A stretch of 64,000 nt of DNA from Gemmataceae bacterium (lineage in GTDB: Bacteria > Planctomycetota > Planctomycetia > Gemmatales > Gemmataceae), in contig SHZZ01000006.1 in assembly GCA_009692005.1 (NCBI GenBank), forward strand, positions 1 to 64,000, written 5' to 3'. Positions 25,468-34,223 of this stretch are shown here, in pieces. The notes below the pieces were generated by a model. That model was not told the DNA's origin. It saw only the letters and a list, made by a program, of their open reading frames with translations, and ran no database searches. The number at the start of each line of letters is the position of its first letter. The first letter of the stretch is position 1. The position numbers and the translations under genes were made by a program.

Positions 25468-26666
25468 TGGAGCGAGAACCAGGAATGAAATCCGGCCTGC
25501 AAGAGATTTATGATCAGCATGTCATCGGGAATTACAAACGCTACTCCGTTTGCCTGGTGCGGGGAGAAGGTTCGCGTGTTTGGGACGATGAAGGCAATGC
25601 CTATTTGGATTTTTTCCCGGGATGGGGATGCGGATTGGTTGGCCACTGCCCTCCCCGTTTAGTGGAAGCTGTGCAAGGGCAAATCGCCAGGTTAATCCAT
25701 GTGCCCAACACCTGGCACACGGAACCCCAGGGAATGCTGGCCAAGGAACTTGCCTCTCGGACCGGCTGGGGCGGGCAGTCCTTTTTTTGTAACAGCGGCA
25801 CGGAAGCCAATGAGGCAGCTATTAAAATGGCCCGTTTGCATGGTGGCCCGGGCCGGTTCAAAATCCTCGCCACACTAAACAGCTTCCATGGAAGAACCTA
25901 TGGCGCCCTCAGCGCCACCGGCCAACCCAAATATCACCAGGGAGTGGAGCCGATGTTGCCCGGCTTTGTCCATGTGCGCTACGGAGATTTGCGCGCCATG
26001 GAAGCCGCCGTGGATGGCGAAACCTGCGCCATCCTTGTGGAACCAATTCAAGGGGAAGGCGGCATCCATCTCCCTCCGCCCGATTATTTGAAAGGATTGC
26101 GAAACCTGGCCGACCAGCATGATTTGATGTTGATCCTGGACGAGGTTCAAAGCGGCATGGGCCGAACCGGAAAATGGTTCGCTCACCAGCATTGGGGGAT
26201 TGCACCGGACTGCGTAACCCTGGCCAAAGGCTTGGGTGGAGGCATCGCCGTTGGCGGGTTGATCGCGCGGGAGGAATTTGCCTGCAAATTAAAACCAGGA
26301 ACCCACGCGGCGACCTTTGGAGGAAACCCCATCGCTTGTGTCGCCGCCCTGGCCACGATTCAAACCATTGAAGAAGACGGGCTGTTAGAACGCGCCATTC
26401 ACCTGGGAACCCGGTTCCGCAGCCGTTTCGAATCGCTGAAAACCCGCTGTGGCTTGATTGCCGATATCCGCGTCAAAGGGGCGATGATTGGCGTGGAACT
26501 GAATCGCGACGGCGCTGAAATCGTGGCCCGCTGCCTGGAAAAGAAGTTGCTAATTAACTGCACTCACCAGACTGTGTTGCGCTTGCTCCCGGCCTTGAAC
26601 CTTTCTGACGCCGACCTGGATGAAGGCTGTGACATTCTGGAAAGCGTCCTCTTGGAATGTAAATAA
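25467..26666 (+). CDS. argD: Acetylornithine aminotransferase
   Basis: A 399-residue class-III PLP aminotransferase converting N-acetylglutamate semialdehyde to N-acetylornithine. Seen are FFCNSGTEANEAAIK, SFHGRTYGALSATGQPKY, ILDEVQSGMGRTG and the PLP lysine Lys254 in LAKGLGGG. The first ATG overlaps the argB stop. A second in-frame ATG at 25485 has CAGGA close before it and may be the main start. Position between argB and argF supports the arginine role over other class-III enzymes. Confidence 0.95.
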   Translation: MEREPGMKSGLQEIYDQHVIGNYKRYSVCLVRGEGSRVWDDEGNAYLDFFPGWGCGLVGHCPPRLVEAVQGQIARLIHVPNTWHTEPQGMLAKELASRTGWGGQSFFCNSGTEANEAAIKMARLHGGPGRFKILATLNSFHGRTYGALSATGQPKYHQGVEPMLPGFVHVRYGDLRAMEAAVDGETCAILVEPIQGEGGIHLPPPDYLKGLRNLADQHDLMLILDEVQSGMGRTGKWFAHQHWGIAPDCVTLAKGLGGGIAVGGLIAREEFACKLKPGTHAATFGGNPIACVAALATIQTIEEDGLLERAIHLGTRFRSRFESLKTRCGLIADIRVKGAMIGVELNRDGAEIVARCLEKKLLINCTHQTVLRLLPALNLSDADLDEGCDILESVLLECK

Positions 26667-26687
26667 GTTTTGCAGGAATTGTTGCCG

Positions 26688-27608
26688 ATGAAAAACTGCC
26701 TTTCCCTATTGGAATATGACTCCAAGGAAGTGGAGCAAATTCTTGAAACCGCGCTGCGGATCAAGAAGAGCTGGTCCCAGGGTAAAAGACCACCCCTGTT
26801 AGCGGGAAAAGTCCTGGCATTGGTATTCGAAAAACCCTCCCTTCGGACCCGGGCCAGCTTTGAAGCAGCTATGTTTCAAATGGGGGGATCAAGCATTTTC
26901 CTCAGCGCCTCCGACGGCGCCATAGGGAAGCGGGAAAGCGTGGCGGACTTTGCCCGGACGCTGAGTCATTTTGCCGATGCCGTCGTCCTGCGCACTTTTA
27001 GCCACCAAACCATTGTGGAATTCGCCGAGCATGCCACCGTGCCGGTCATTAACGGCCTGAGCGAACTGTACCATCCCTGCCAGGCGCTGGCCGATATTTT
27101 GACGATCCGAGAAAATTTCGGCCCCAAGAAAGGCCTCCAGGTCGTGTTCGTTGGCGATGGCAACAATGTCTCCAGGTCGCTGGCGATTGCCTGCGCCAAG
27201 GCCGGCCACTGCTTTCGTCTTGTCGGACCAAAAGGCTATCTGTTCGACAAACCGTTCCTTGATTTTTTCAAAAAAGAATTTCCTGACTCCTCCTTGGAGC
27301 AAACTTCAGATCTGAAAAACTCCATGACCGGAGCCGACGCAATTTACGCGGATGTCTGGACCAGCATGGGCCAGGAAAAAGAACGGGCCAAACGACTGAA
27401 AATCTTTAAACCCTACCAGGTCAACAATACCCTGATGGCCAAGGCATCCTCGAATTGCATTTTCCTCCATTGCCTGCCGGCCCACAGGGGTGAGGAAGTC
27501 ACCGAAGAGGTGATTGATGGCCCGCAAAGCCGGGTATTTCCCCAAGCAGGCAATCGCATGCATGTGCAAAAAGCCCTGCTCTTAAAAATGATCGGCCCCC
27601 GTAAATAA
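26688..27608 (+). CDS. argF: Ornithine carbamoyltransferase
   Basis: A 306-residue enzyme joining ornithine and carbamoyl phosphate to citrulline. The carbamoyl-phosphate motif is SLRTR (where most enzymes read STRTR), followed by HPCQALAD and the ornithine loop HCLPAHRG. The ATG at 26688 is preferred; a TTG at 26670 is in frame but less likely. Genes argB, argD and argF are packed within 3 kb, with argF 21 bases after argD. ArgG, ArgH and ArgJ are not in the window. Confidence 0.95.
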   Translation: MKNCLSLLEYDSKEVEQILETALRIKKSWSQGKRPPLLAGKVLALVFEKPSLRTRASFEAAMFQMGGSSIFLSASDGAIGKRESVADFARTLSHFADAVVLRTFSHQTIVEFAEHATVPVINGLSELYHPCQALADILTIRENFGPKKGLQVVFVGDGNNVSRSLAIACAKAGHCFRLVGPKGYLFDKPFLDFFKKEFPDSSLEQTSDLKNSMTGADAIYADVWTSMGQEKERAKRLKIFKPYQVNNTLMAKASSNCIFLHCLPAHRGEEVTEEVIDGPQSRVFPQAGNRMHVQKALLLKMIGPRK

Positions 27609-27624
27609 CCCAATCAGGTGCTCC

Positions 27625-28359
27625 ATGCGATCCGATGGCCGAAACGCTTCCGAACTTCGCCCCATGTCTTTCACCCGGAAATTCACCGGGCAAGCGGCCG
27701 GCAGCGTCCTGGTTTCCATGGGCCGAACTTCGGTCCTTTGCACCTGCTCCATTGAAGAAAAGGTCCCGCCTTTCCTGGAAGGCAAAGGAAAAGGCTGGTT
27801 GTCTGCGGAATATTCCATGCTGCCGGGCAGCACTTCCTCTCGCAAGGCCAGGGACAAAGGAGGGAAAGTTGATGGCCGAAGTGTGGAAATTCAACGCTTA
27901 ATTGGCCGGAGCCTGCGGGCCATTATCCATCTCGACAAAATCGGCGAAAGAACCTTGTGGATCGATTGCGATGTCTTGGAAGCGGACGGAGGCACCCGCA
28001 CCGCCTCGATTAACGGCGCCTTTGTTGCCCTGGTTGACGCTTTGGATCATTTAAAAAGCAAAAAGTTAATTCCAGGCGCGGGCGCAGTGCTGCAGGATAG
28101 TGTTGCCGCCATCAGCATGGGGATTGTCCACGGGCGCCCCCTTTTGGACCTTTGTTACAAAGAAGATGCCGAAGCGGAAGTGGATAGCAACCTTGTCATG
28201 ACAGGTTCTGGGGAATTCATCGAAATTCAGGGAAGCGGGGAAGAGGCGGTATTTAACGAAAAACAACTTGGCTCCCTGTTAAAACTGGGAAAACAGGGGA
28301 TTAAGGAGATTATTCAAAAACAAAAGAAGGCTCTCGGATCGAATTGGCCTCTGGACTAA
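27625..28359 (+). CDS. rph: Ribonuclease PH
   Basis: A 244-residue phosphorolytic 3'-5' exoribonuclease that trims tRNA 3' ends. Characteristic stretches are RSDGRNASELRP at the start, GWLSAEYSMLPGST, RSVEIQRLIGRSLRA and WIDCDVLEADGGTRTASING. Length fits the family. It lies 16 bases after argF and is probably read from the arg mRNA, an unrelated passenger in function. No hairpin is seen at its end, though a run of nine T lies just after the stop. Confidence 0.95.
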   Translation: MRSDGRNASELRPMSFTRKFTGQAAGSVLVSMGRTSVLCTCSIEEKVPPFLEGKGKGWLSAEYSMLPGSTSSRKARDKGGKVDGRSVEIQRLIGRSLRAIIHLDKIGERTLWIDCDVLEADGGTRTASINGAFVALVDALDHLKSKKLIPGAGAVLQDSVAAISMGIVHGRPLLDLCYKEDAEAEVDSNLVMTGSGEFIEIQGSGEEAVFNEKQLGSLLKLGKQGIKEIIQKQKKALGSNWPLD

Positions 28360-28434
28360 TACATTTTTTTTTGCTATGGACCTCCCCCACAAGGGTTCAA
28401 ACCACCCGTTGTTTCCGGTTGGTGGAGGGTTACC

Positions 28435-29415
28435 ATGCAAAGTTTTTTTATTACCATTTTTGGCATCCCCATGTTGTTTCTGGCCTCGGCCCTTTTGGCT
28501 AATGGGCCTGGGGTGAAAAATCCCTATCCCCTTGTGCCGGAAGCGGGAACCTGGTTGATATGTTGCGGAAGTTATTCGGGTCCCGATGCGGCGGAAATGT
28601 CCCGCCAAGTGGCGGAAAATCTGCGGACCCGCGATAAAGTCCCGGCCTACATTTTCAACTATGGCGAGGAAGAACGAAAAAAACAAATCGCCGAATGGGA
28701 ACGGCGGCAGAAATTGACCCCGGAAATTCGCCAACCGATGAAATTCACTCGCGTGGCCGACCAGTGCGCGGTCTTGATCGGCGGCTTTAGGGACATCGAT
28801 GATTCCAGGAAAAATCTTGAAAAGGTGAAAAAATTCCAGCCCCCTGTCATCAAGCTGGAATCCGGCAAGGAAGTTTCTGATGTGATCACTTTGTATGTGC
28901 CGCTCCCCGATAAAAAGGGCGCGGAAATTCGCCGCGAAAGGGTCAACCCGTTTCAAAATAGTTTTGTGGTTAGAAATCCCCTGATACCTCAGACCAATCT
29001 GACCAAAAAACCAGATCCCATTCTAAAATCCTTAAACGCCGAAGAAAAATTTAGCTTGTTAAAAAATTCCAAACAGGTCACCTTGCTGGTCAAGGAATAT
29101 TCAGGGAATAGCACGATTCAAGCAACCAAGTCCGGCCCTTCCTCTTTTTTGGACAAACTGTTTTCTTCGGGGAAACAAGGCGAAACCCTAAACGCGGCGG
29201 CCATGCAAGCCCATGAAACCGCCCGCTTCTTGCGCAAACTCGATTTTGACGCTTATGTTTTACACACGCGCACAAACAGCCTCGTGACCGTGGGAGGATT
29301 TGATTCCCCCACCGACCCTAACCTGGCCCGGATTCAAAAAGCCATTACCCAACTGAAGATTCAAGCATTGGATCTTTATGTCAACCCGGTTCCCATGGAA
29401 ATTCCCAAGTTTTAA
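28435..29415 (+). CDS. Exported protein with two SPOR-like halves, unknown function
   Basis: A 326-residue protein with a signal peptide (residues 3-22, FFITIFGIPMLFLASALLA) and a good ribosome site (GGAGGG). The first half has WLICCGSYSG, then a helix with Arg/Glu, then CAVLIGGFRDIDDS. The second half has VTLLVKEYSG, then AHETARFLRKLDFDAYVL and LVTVGGFDSPTD. Both halves share the order strand, helix, strand and GGF-x-D that recalls SPOR domains, which bind denuded peptidoglycan (inference by pattern only). I do not recognise the family. Confidence 0.7.
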   Translation: MQSFFITIFGIPMLFLASALLANGPGVKNPYPLVPEAGTWLICCGSYSGPDAAEMSRQVAENLRTRDKVPAYIFNYGEEERKKQIAEWERRQKLTPEIRQPMKFTRVADQCAVLIGGFRDIDDSRKNLEKVKKFQPPVIKLESGKEVSDVITLYVPLPDKKGAEIRRERVNPFQNSFVVRNPLIPQTNLTKKPDPILKSLNAEEKFSLLKNSKQVTLLVKEYSGNSTIQATKSGPSSFLDKLFSSGKQGETLNAAAMQAHETARFLRKLDFDAYVLHTRTNSLVTVGGFDSPTDPNLARIQKAITQLKIQALDLYVNPVPMEIPKF

Positions 29416-29666
29416 TCGCCCGGGTGAACACTGTGGTGATTGATTGTGGCTTGGCCAACCCGGCCTTTAAAAACTGCCGCTTTGAGTTCCTCGTCTTCAT
29501 GCGAGCCGCCATGGCACCCATGAAAAAATATACTTGTCAGCAACAAACCAAAAATAATCTTGAAACAAAAACCGGATAGTTCGCCCTGCCGCCAGGACAG
29601 GTGACTCTTCATCCCGCCGGGAATAATCTCCCCCGGGCCAATTTTCTTTTTCGTTTTTACTACCAT
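29412..29666 (-). CDS. Small hypothetical membrane or lipoprotein
   Basis: An 84-residue ORF. A hydrophobic segment (FCFKIIFGLLLTSIFFHGC) ends in a cysteine that could be a lipid-attachment site, though the residues before it are a poor lipobox. The true start may be the ATG at 29612, which places the hydrophobic segment near the N-terminus. It overlaps the end of the preceding plus-strand gene by 4 bases. The function is unknown, and it may not be a gene. Confidence 0.45.
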   Translation of the reverse strand: MVVKTKKKIGPGEIIPGGMKSHLSWRQGELSGFCFKIIFGLLLTSIFFHGCHGGSHEDEELKAAVFKGRVGQATINHHSVHPGD

Positions 29667-29670
29667 AATC

Positions 29671-30552
29671 GTGGTTGCGACTCCTTGGGCCCTCTGGCGT
29701 TCACCGAGCTATTTCTTGGATTCAATCTCTTTACCTTGGATTCTAATTCAACCCGGCCTGGCTGGCATGGAAATTATTGAATCCTCACCTGGGTTTCCCC
29801 AAAAAACCGTCCGCCGGTTGCTGCAACTCATGGACGGCATCCAATGGCCAGGCCCTATCGATACCCCGGTTTCCAATCCGGTAATGTCAACTGGAATTAA
29901 TTCTCAATTCCAAGGCATATTTCTTTGGACCCACACCCGCCTACGAATCCTCTTAATTCCCCTTCTCCTTTACCGCAGCCTTGGCGCCAACCCCTTTCAC
30001 GCCCTTTCTTGCATTCAGGAAGTCGGGAATGGATCAGAAACCAACACGGCTTTCCAAATCCTACATGCTGAGCCGGTTCCCTGGACGCCTCAAACCCTTG
30101 CCGAAATACTCAAAGCCAAGTGGGGACCAAATTATTTGGGTGCCGCCCAAGCCCTGTTGGATGGCAACCGTGTAATCCTGCCTCCCCGGGAAAATCCCCA
30201 CGAAATTGCTAAGAACCTCCTTTTCCTGCTGCCCTTGGCTAACCGCTTGGAAATCGGCCTCACTCTCCTCCCTTCCGTAAACAACAAAAACTTTCAAATC
30301 CAAACGGAAATGCCTGGGAAGTCTGGAAAGGAAGAGCCCGGCGCCGTTCTTTTTTCCCAGGCAGGGGATTATCCCGAAGGGAAATTTGAATATTCCTTGC
30401 AATGGGCGGTGGAAAATGAAGACCTATACGAATTGAACCGGCTCTATTTCCGGAAAACCACGACTCAGGTTTTTTGGTTTGCTTGCGGCCTTCTGGCCAT
30501 TGTCTCCCTCGTACCTATGGCCTTGCAACTAATCAAATTGTTGTTTCCGTAA
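29671..30552 (+). CDS. Hypothetical protein with C-terminal membrane anchor
   Basis: A 293-residue reading frame from a GTG. The only clear feature is a C-terminal hydrophobic segment (about 265-288, FWFACGLLAIVSLVPMAL) that would anchor the protein in the membrane. The start is not settled: an ATG at 29767 (MEIIESSPGFPQ) is also possible, and neither has a good ribosome site. The segment GLAGMEIIESSPGFP faintly recalls GTPase-associated GAP1-N proteins, but I do not claim this. The Nudix gene follows after 27 bases. Confidence 0.6.
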   Translation: MVATPWALWRSPSYFLDSISLPWILIQPGLAGMEIIESSPGFPQKTVRRLLQLMDGIQWPGPIDTPVSNPVMSTGINSQFQGIFLWTHTRLRILLIPLLLYRSLGANPFHALSCIQEVGNGSETNTAFQILHAEPVPWTPQTLAEILKAKWGPNYLGAAQALLDGNRVILPPRENPHEIAKNLLFLLPLANRLEIGLTLLPSVNNKNFQIQTEMPGKSGKEEPGAVLFSQAGDYPEGKFEYSLQWAVENEDLYELNRLYFRKTTTQVFWFACGLLAIVSLVPMALQLIKLLFP

Positions 30553-30579
30553 ACCCAATCTAGGCGAAAGGTTTGAACG

Positions 30580-31167
30580 ATGGTCGAAAAAATCCTGGTG
30601 TTGCCTCGAGCAGATGTCCCCGAAAGAATTTTGCAACATGGATTCACTCCTGTGACCGACGAGCTTTTTCTCCAATTGGTGAATCACCCAAACTTGCATT
30701 TCATGGACCGGCCAGCGGCCGAAATCAATCCTGCCTTCAAGCAGCTAATTCCCTATGTGATCATCCGGTTAGGTAAAGAGTATTTTAATTACCGCAGGGG
30801 AAAAAGCGGGTCGGAGGCCAGACTCAGGGAACTTCGCTCCATGGGTGTTGGCGGCCACATCGACCAAGGAGACATTTCCCCAAGCGACCCTTTGTACATG
30901 GAGGGCCTAAGGCGGGAATTGCGGGAAGAGGTTGGCATTCACCAAACCCCGGCACTAAAGACTTTGGGTTTTATCAATGACGACTCCAACGAGGTGGGCA
31001 AAGTGCACATAGGAATTGTTCATTTGCTGGATGTAGACGACCCGGGTTTAACTTCCCGGGAAACTCACCTTGTGGACTGCCGGTTTTCTCCTCTGCCAGA
31101 GTTATTAAGCATGAAGGATCATTTTGAAACCTGGTCCCAATTGATCTTGCCGCATTTACCTTCCTAA
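30580..31167 (+). CDS. Nudix-domain hydrolase
   Basis: A 195-residue protein. The Nudix box ends in RRELREEVGI (residues 111-120), giving the catalytic RExxEE core. The preceding GVGGHIDQGD is separated from it by about ten extra residues, a longer loop than the standard 23-residue box. Nudix enzymes cleave a diphosphate linked to another group. The substrate cannot be inferred, and a similar arrangement is found in isopentenyl-diphosphate-isomerase-like and regulator-type Nudix proteins. An N-terminal part of about 60 residues precedes the domain. Confidence 0.8.
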   Translation: MVEKILVLPRADVPERILQHGFTPVTDELFLQLVNHPNLHFMDRPAAEINPAFKQLIPYVIIRLGKEYFNYRRGKSGSEARLRELRSMGVGGHIDQGDISPSDPLYMEGLRRELREEVGIHQTPALKTLGFINDDSNEVGKVHIGIVHLLDVDDPGLTSRETHLVDCRFSPLPELLSMKDHFETWSQLILPHLPS

Positions 31168-31301
31168 GAACCATTCCCCATTTTGACTGCGGTTTTGGAT
31201 ACCGTGAACTGACCCGCCCCGTCCCCCTGGTTTTCCTTGGTAACCGCTGCCAGCCGACTGTTTCTTTGATATTTCAGAATGATTTCCATCCCCATTTACG
31301 G

Positions 31302-32114
31302 TTAACTTTTTGAAAGGTCTAGCCTGAATTCTTTCCCTGGATCGATGTTTTTCATGAGGAGTTTCAGCCTCTCCAACTTATTTGCAACTTGCGGCTCAGG
31401 TCCAATTTCTTTTCCCGGTTCACTTCCCCAAATTATTCGTTTAGCCCCATCAGGCGACTGAAAAAACAATTGCTTATTATCCAACCCAACGATGGGGGGG
31501 AAGGAAATCCATTTTTCGTTTTGAAGAAGACTCGCAAGTCGGGCGCTAACAACGACATCGGCTTGCTCGATTGGCTTTCCCGGGATAATTAGGGAGTTAT
31601 CCAGCAATCGAAAGAACTCTGGTAATCCTTCCTTGGGCGCCGAGGCCGGCAACATTACTCCCGCCGAGTCCACCACCCGGAGAGTGTCCAGGCGAGAATC
31701 CCCTAGTAAACGAATTCTCATGGCGGGTTTGCGAAAAACCAACTGAACCAAAGCCCGTCCCTCGCGAGGAGCTGAAATGCTCGACACTTTTTCCACCCAG
31801 GGATGAAGAGAAAAAGCGTTTTTCAAAATGTCTCTTTTTTCTTGCAAGGACAGGTCCATCTCCGCAGGCAATTTGCCCAGGTATTGAACTTCCTCGAGAA
31901 AACCTTCTTTCGTCAAGCCAGAAGGAATGGAGCAATCGATTTGCGAAAAAACCAGATTTTGTGAAGTCGAGGAAGGATGAAGCGCCGGTACTTTTTTACC
32001 AAACTGATTGAGAAGAAAAACCCCGGCCAAAGACAAAAGAAAGACCAGGAAAGCGATCAAAAAAAAACGAAGGCCTGGTTGCAACTTGCCCCGGCAGGGC
32101 GGCCCATGGCTCAT
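31302..32114 (-). CDS. FtsQ/DivIB-like single-pass membrane protein
   Basis: A 270-residue protein with a short cytoplasmic N-terminus, one membrane segment (residues 16-37) and an extracytoplasmic rest. The segment around 95-135 (ILKNAFSLHPWVEKVS, then ALVQLVFRKPAMRI) fits the end of a POTRA domain with the following beta strands as in FtsQ. Next comes VVDSAGVMLPAS, like the conserved D-x-x-G-x-x-LP of FtsQ. It starts 6 bases after the murB stop, and murB-ftsQ is a familiar pair in division and cell-wall clusters. I rate FtsQ as likely but not proven; the sequence is divergent. Confidence 0.65.
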   Translation of the reverse strand: MSHGPPCRGKLQPGLRFFLIAFLVFLLSLAGVFLLNQFGKKVPALHPSSTSQNLVFSQIDCSIPSGLTKEGFLEEVQYLGKLPAEMDLSLQEKRDILKNAFSLHPWVEKVSSISAPREGRALVQLVFRKPAMRIRLLGDSRLDTLRVVDSAGVMLPASAPKEGLPEFFRLLDNSLIIPGKPIEQADVVVSARLASLLQNEKWISFPPIVGLDNKQLFFQSPDGAKRIIWGSEPGKEIGPEPQVANKLERLKLLMKNIDPGKEFRLDLSKS

Positions 32115-32120
32115 GAGGGG

Positions 32121-32996
32121 TTACCAAATGGAAATTTCGGGTTCCAATTCCACATTAAACCGTTCCCTAACGCCTTGGCGAATATGCTCAATCAAGCGAA
32201 GGACATCCTCGGTTTGGACGCCCGGGTGAAGAATAATGTAATTGGCATCCCGGTCGCAAATTTCCGCCCCGCCAATTTTCTCCCGTTGCAATCCAGCCTG
32301 TTCAATCAAAGTGGTTGCCACCAGACCGCGGGGGTTGCGGAAAATTTTCCCGGCATAGGGAACACCCGTGGGAAGATTGATTTTCCTCCCCACCCAGGAC
32401 TTCTTCAGCCTTTTCATGATGGCTTCAGGTTTATCCTGGTCAAACTGAAATTCCACTGAAAGCAGGACGGGATCATTCAAGTCGCTTCCTTGTTCCCTAA
32501 AGGAAATCTCCTCTTTGTCCCGGAATTGGCGATTCCCCTGGGAATCCAAAACCTCGACCCTGCTGACAAAGCGACCTACCGAACCGTTGCGGTCGCCGAG
32601 GTTGGATATTACCGCCCCGCCTATGGTGCCCGGAATCCCAACCAGAGTTTCCAACCCGGCGAGGTTGTTTTGCGCGCAAAAAGAAATAGCGGAAAAAATC
32701 GAAGCCCCCGCACCCATGCGGGTGATTTTCCCATCCTGCTCACAGGCGACAAACGGTTTTTCAACAAGGCGGACCACCACTCCAGGCAAATAGGCTTTGC
32801 AAACTAGCAAGTTGCAGCCGTTCCCCAAGATTCTTAAGCTGATATTTTTTTGCAAGCAGGCCTGAAAAAGGGCAGCCAATTCCCTGACATCGCGGGGAGT
32901 GGCCAGCATTTCGCAGCTTCCCCCTAGGCCGGTAAAGGTATACCCCGCCAGAGGCTCTTTGGTTTTGATTATTTCCTTGAATTCACTAAGTACCAT
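32121..32996 (-). CDS. murB: UDP-N-acetylenolpyruvoylglucosamine reductase with altered catalytic residue
   Basis: A 291-residue FAD enzyme that reduces UDP-GlcNAc-enolpyruvate to UDP-MurNAc for peptidoglycan. The FAD-binding part has ILGNGCNLLV and GIPGTIGGAVISNLG. The catalytic Arg is Arg167 (SFREQG) and the C-terminal Glu is Glu287 (LEPEIS). The proton donor, Ser in the usual AGSxFKNP (Cys in some), is replaced by Lys217 in PYAGKIFRNP, as I checked in the DNA. The enzyme may therefore be slow, use another donor, or act differently. It is followed by the ftsQ-like gene. Confidence 0.88.
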   Translation of the reverse strand: MVLSEFKEIIKTKEPLAGYTFTGLGGSCEMLATPRDVRELAALFQACLQKNISLRILGNGCNLLVCKAYLPGVVVRLVEKPFVACEQDGKITRMGAGASIFSAISFCAQNNLAGLETLVGIPGTIGGAVISNLGDRNGSVGRFVSRVEVLDSQGNRQFRDKEEISFREQGSDLNDPVLLSVEFQFDQDKPEAIMKRLKKSWVGRKINLPTGVPYAGKIFRNPRGLVATTLIEQAGLQREKIGGAEICDRDANYIILHPGVQTEDVLRLIEHIRQGVRERFNVELEPEISIW

Positions 32997-33133
32997 GGAT
33001 GAATCCCGTCCATTTCCTTCAGATTTTCCGTTTTTTACCCAACCCCGTTTTCCTTTCGCTTCCTTAACTGCCTAGCCCCATATCATAAACCAGGATTGGG
33101 AATCCCTTTCACGCTTTCCCTTGTTGATAATTT

Positions 33134-33829
33134 ATGGATTTCACCCAGTTAAATAATGGCGCCAGCCAGCCGATTGCCATCCTCGTGAGCGGGGGATTGG
33201 ACAGCGCGGTCTTACTTGGGACCCAAGTTAAAAAATCCCGGCAAGCAGTATGGCCCTTGTACATTCGCTGCGGTTTGGCCTGGGAACGGGCGGAACTCCA
33301 CCAATTGCAGCGTTTTTTGCAAGCGATCCGAGAACCGAATTTACAACCCCTAAAAATCCTGGATCTTCCTGTTGCTGATATTTACGGGAACCACTGGAGT
33401 TTAACTGGACAAGGAATTCCGGATAAAAACTCCCAGGATGAAGCGGTATTCCTGCCCGGGAGAAATGTGCTTTTGACCATGAAAGCAGCCCTTTGGTGCC
33501 ATTTGAACCACATTCCCAATCTGGCCCTGGCCCTTTTGGGGGGGAATCCCTTTCCCGATTCCAGCGGAAATTTTTTCAGCGGTCTCGAGCAAACATTGAA
33601 CCAATCCGTGGGCGGGCAGGTGCAAATCCTACGGCCATTTTCCCAAATGAAAAAGGACCAGATAATCCTCCTGGGGAAAGACCTTCCACTGGAACATTCC
33701 CTTTCTTGCATCAACCCCAAGGGAAATCACCATTGCGGACAATGCAACAAATGCGAGGAACGGATGCAAGGATTTAAGGTTTCTGGGATTTCTGATCCAA
33801 CGGTTTATTCAAGGAGCGGTAATGTTTAG
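33134..33829 (+). CDS. queC: 7-cyano-7-deazaguanine synthase
   Basis: A 231-residue enzyme that turns 7-carboxy-7-deazaguanine into preQ0 with ATP and ammonia, in queuosine synthesis. The PP-loop is VSGGLDSAVL (residues 18-27). The zinc site at the C-terminus has four cysteines: SCINP, then CGQCNKCEER. It overlaps queD by 8 bases. QueE and QueF are not in the window. Confidence 0.93.
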   Translation: MDFTQLNNGASQPIAILVSGGLDSAVLLGTQVKKSRQAVWPLYIRCGLAWERAELHQLQRFLQAIREPNLQPLKILDLPVADIYGNHWSLTGQGIPDKNSQDEAVFLPGRNVLLTMKAALWCHLNHIPNLALALLGGNPFPDSSGNFFSGLEQTLNQSVGGQVQILRPFSQMKKDQIILLGKDLPLEHSLSCINPKGNHHCGQCNKCEERMQGFKVSGISDPTVYSRSGNV

Positions 33830-34223
33830 CGTGACCAGAGAACTGGTTTTTTGTTATGGCCACCGTTTGCTGAATTACAATGGCAAGTGCCGCCACCTCC
33901 ATGGGCATAATGGAAAAGCCCTTATCACGCTGGAAGCGAAAGACCTCGACTCCTTGGGAATGGTGGTGGATTTTTCCCGGCTGAAGCAAACCGTGGGGGC
34001 CTGGATCGATGAAAACCTCGACCACAAAATGGTCCTGCACAAAAATGACCCCATGCTGGAACATTTCCGTTCCCAGGGAGAACCTGTGTACATCATGGAA
34101 GCAAATCCCACGGCAGAGAACATCGCCAAGGAAATTTTTCAGCTAACAAAAAAGATGGGCTTTCCAGTGGTGGAAGTGCGACTTTGGGAAACGGAATCCT
34201 GCTACGCAACCTACAGGGCTTAA
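33822..34223 (+). CDS. queD: 6-carboxytetrahydropterin synthase
   Basis: A 133-residue PTPS-family enzyme that converts dihydroneopterin triphosphate to 6-carboxytetrahydropterin, the step before QueE. Zinc ligands are His14 (CYGHRL), His27 and His29 (HLHGHN), and the catalytic Cys23 precedes them. LDHKMVL and WETESCYATY complete the active site. Pairing with queC supports the queuosine role over eukaryote-type pterin synthesis. Its stop overlaps that of the convergent ligase gene by 4 bases. Confidence 0.93.
   Translation: MFSVTRELVFCYGHRLLNYNGKCRHLHGHNGKALITLEAKDLDSLGMVVDFSRLKQTVGAWIDENLDHKMVLHKNDPMLEHFRSQGEPVYIMEANPTAENIAKEIFQLTKKMGFPVVEVRLWETESCYATYRA

Noticed and set aside
28360-28434. 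Possible tRNA-like segment with GGGTTCAAACC before the SPOR-like gene
   Set aside because: The spacer has the right length, but no acceptor stem or anticodon arm can be formed, and the sequence ends in a ribosome site.
32997-33133. preQ1 riboswitch before queC
   Set aside because: I looked for the short pyrimidine-rich loop and A-rich tail of preQ1 types and could not build the pseudoknot in this spacer.
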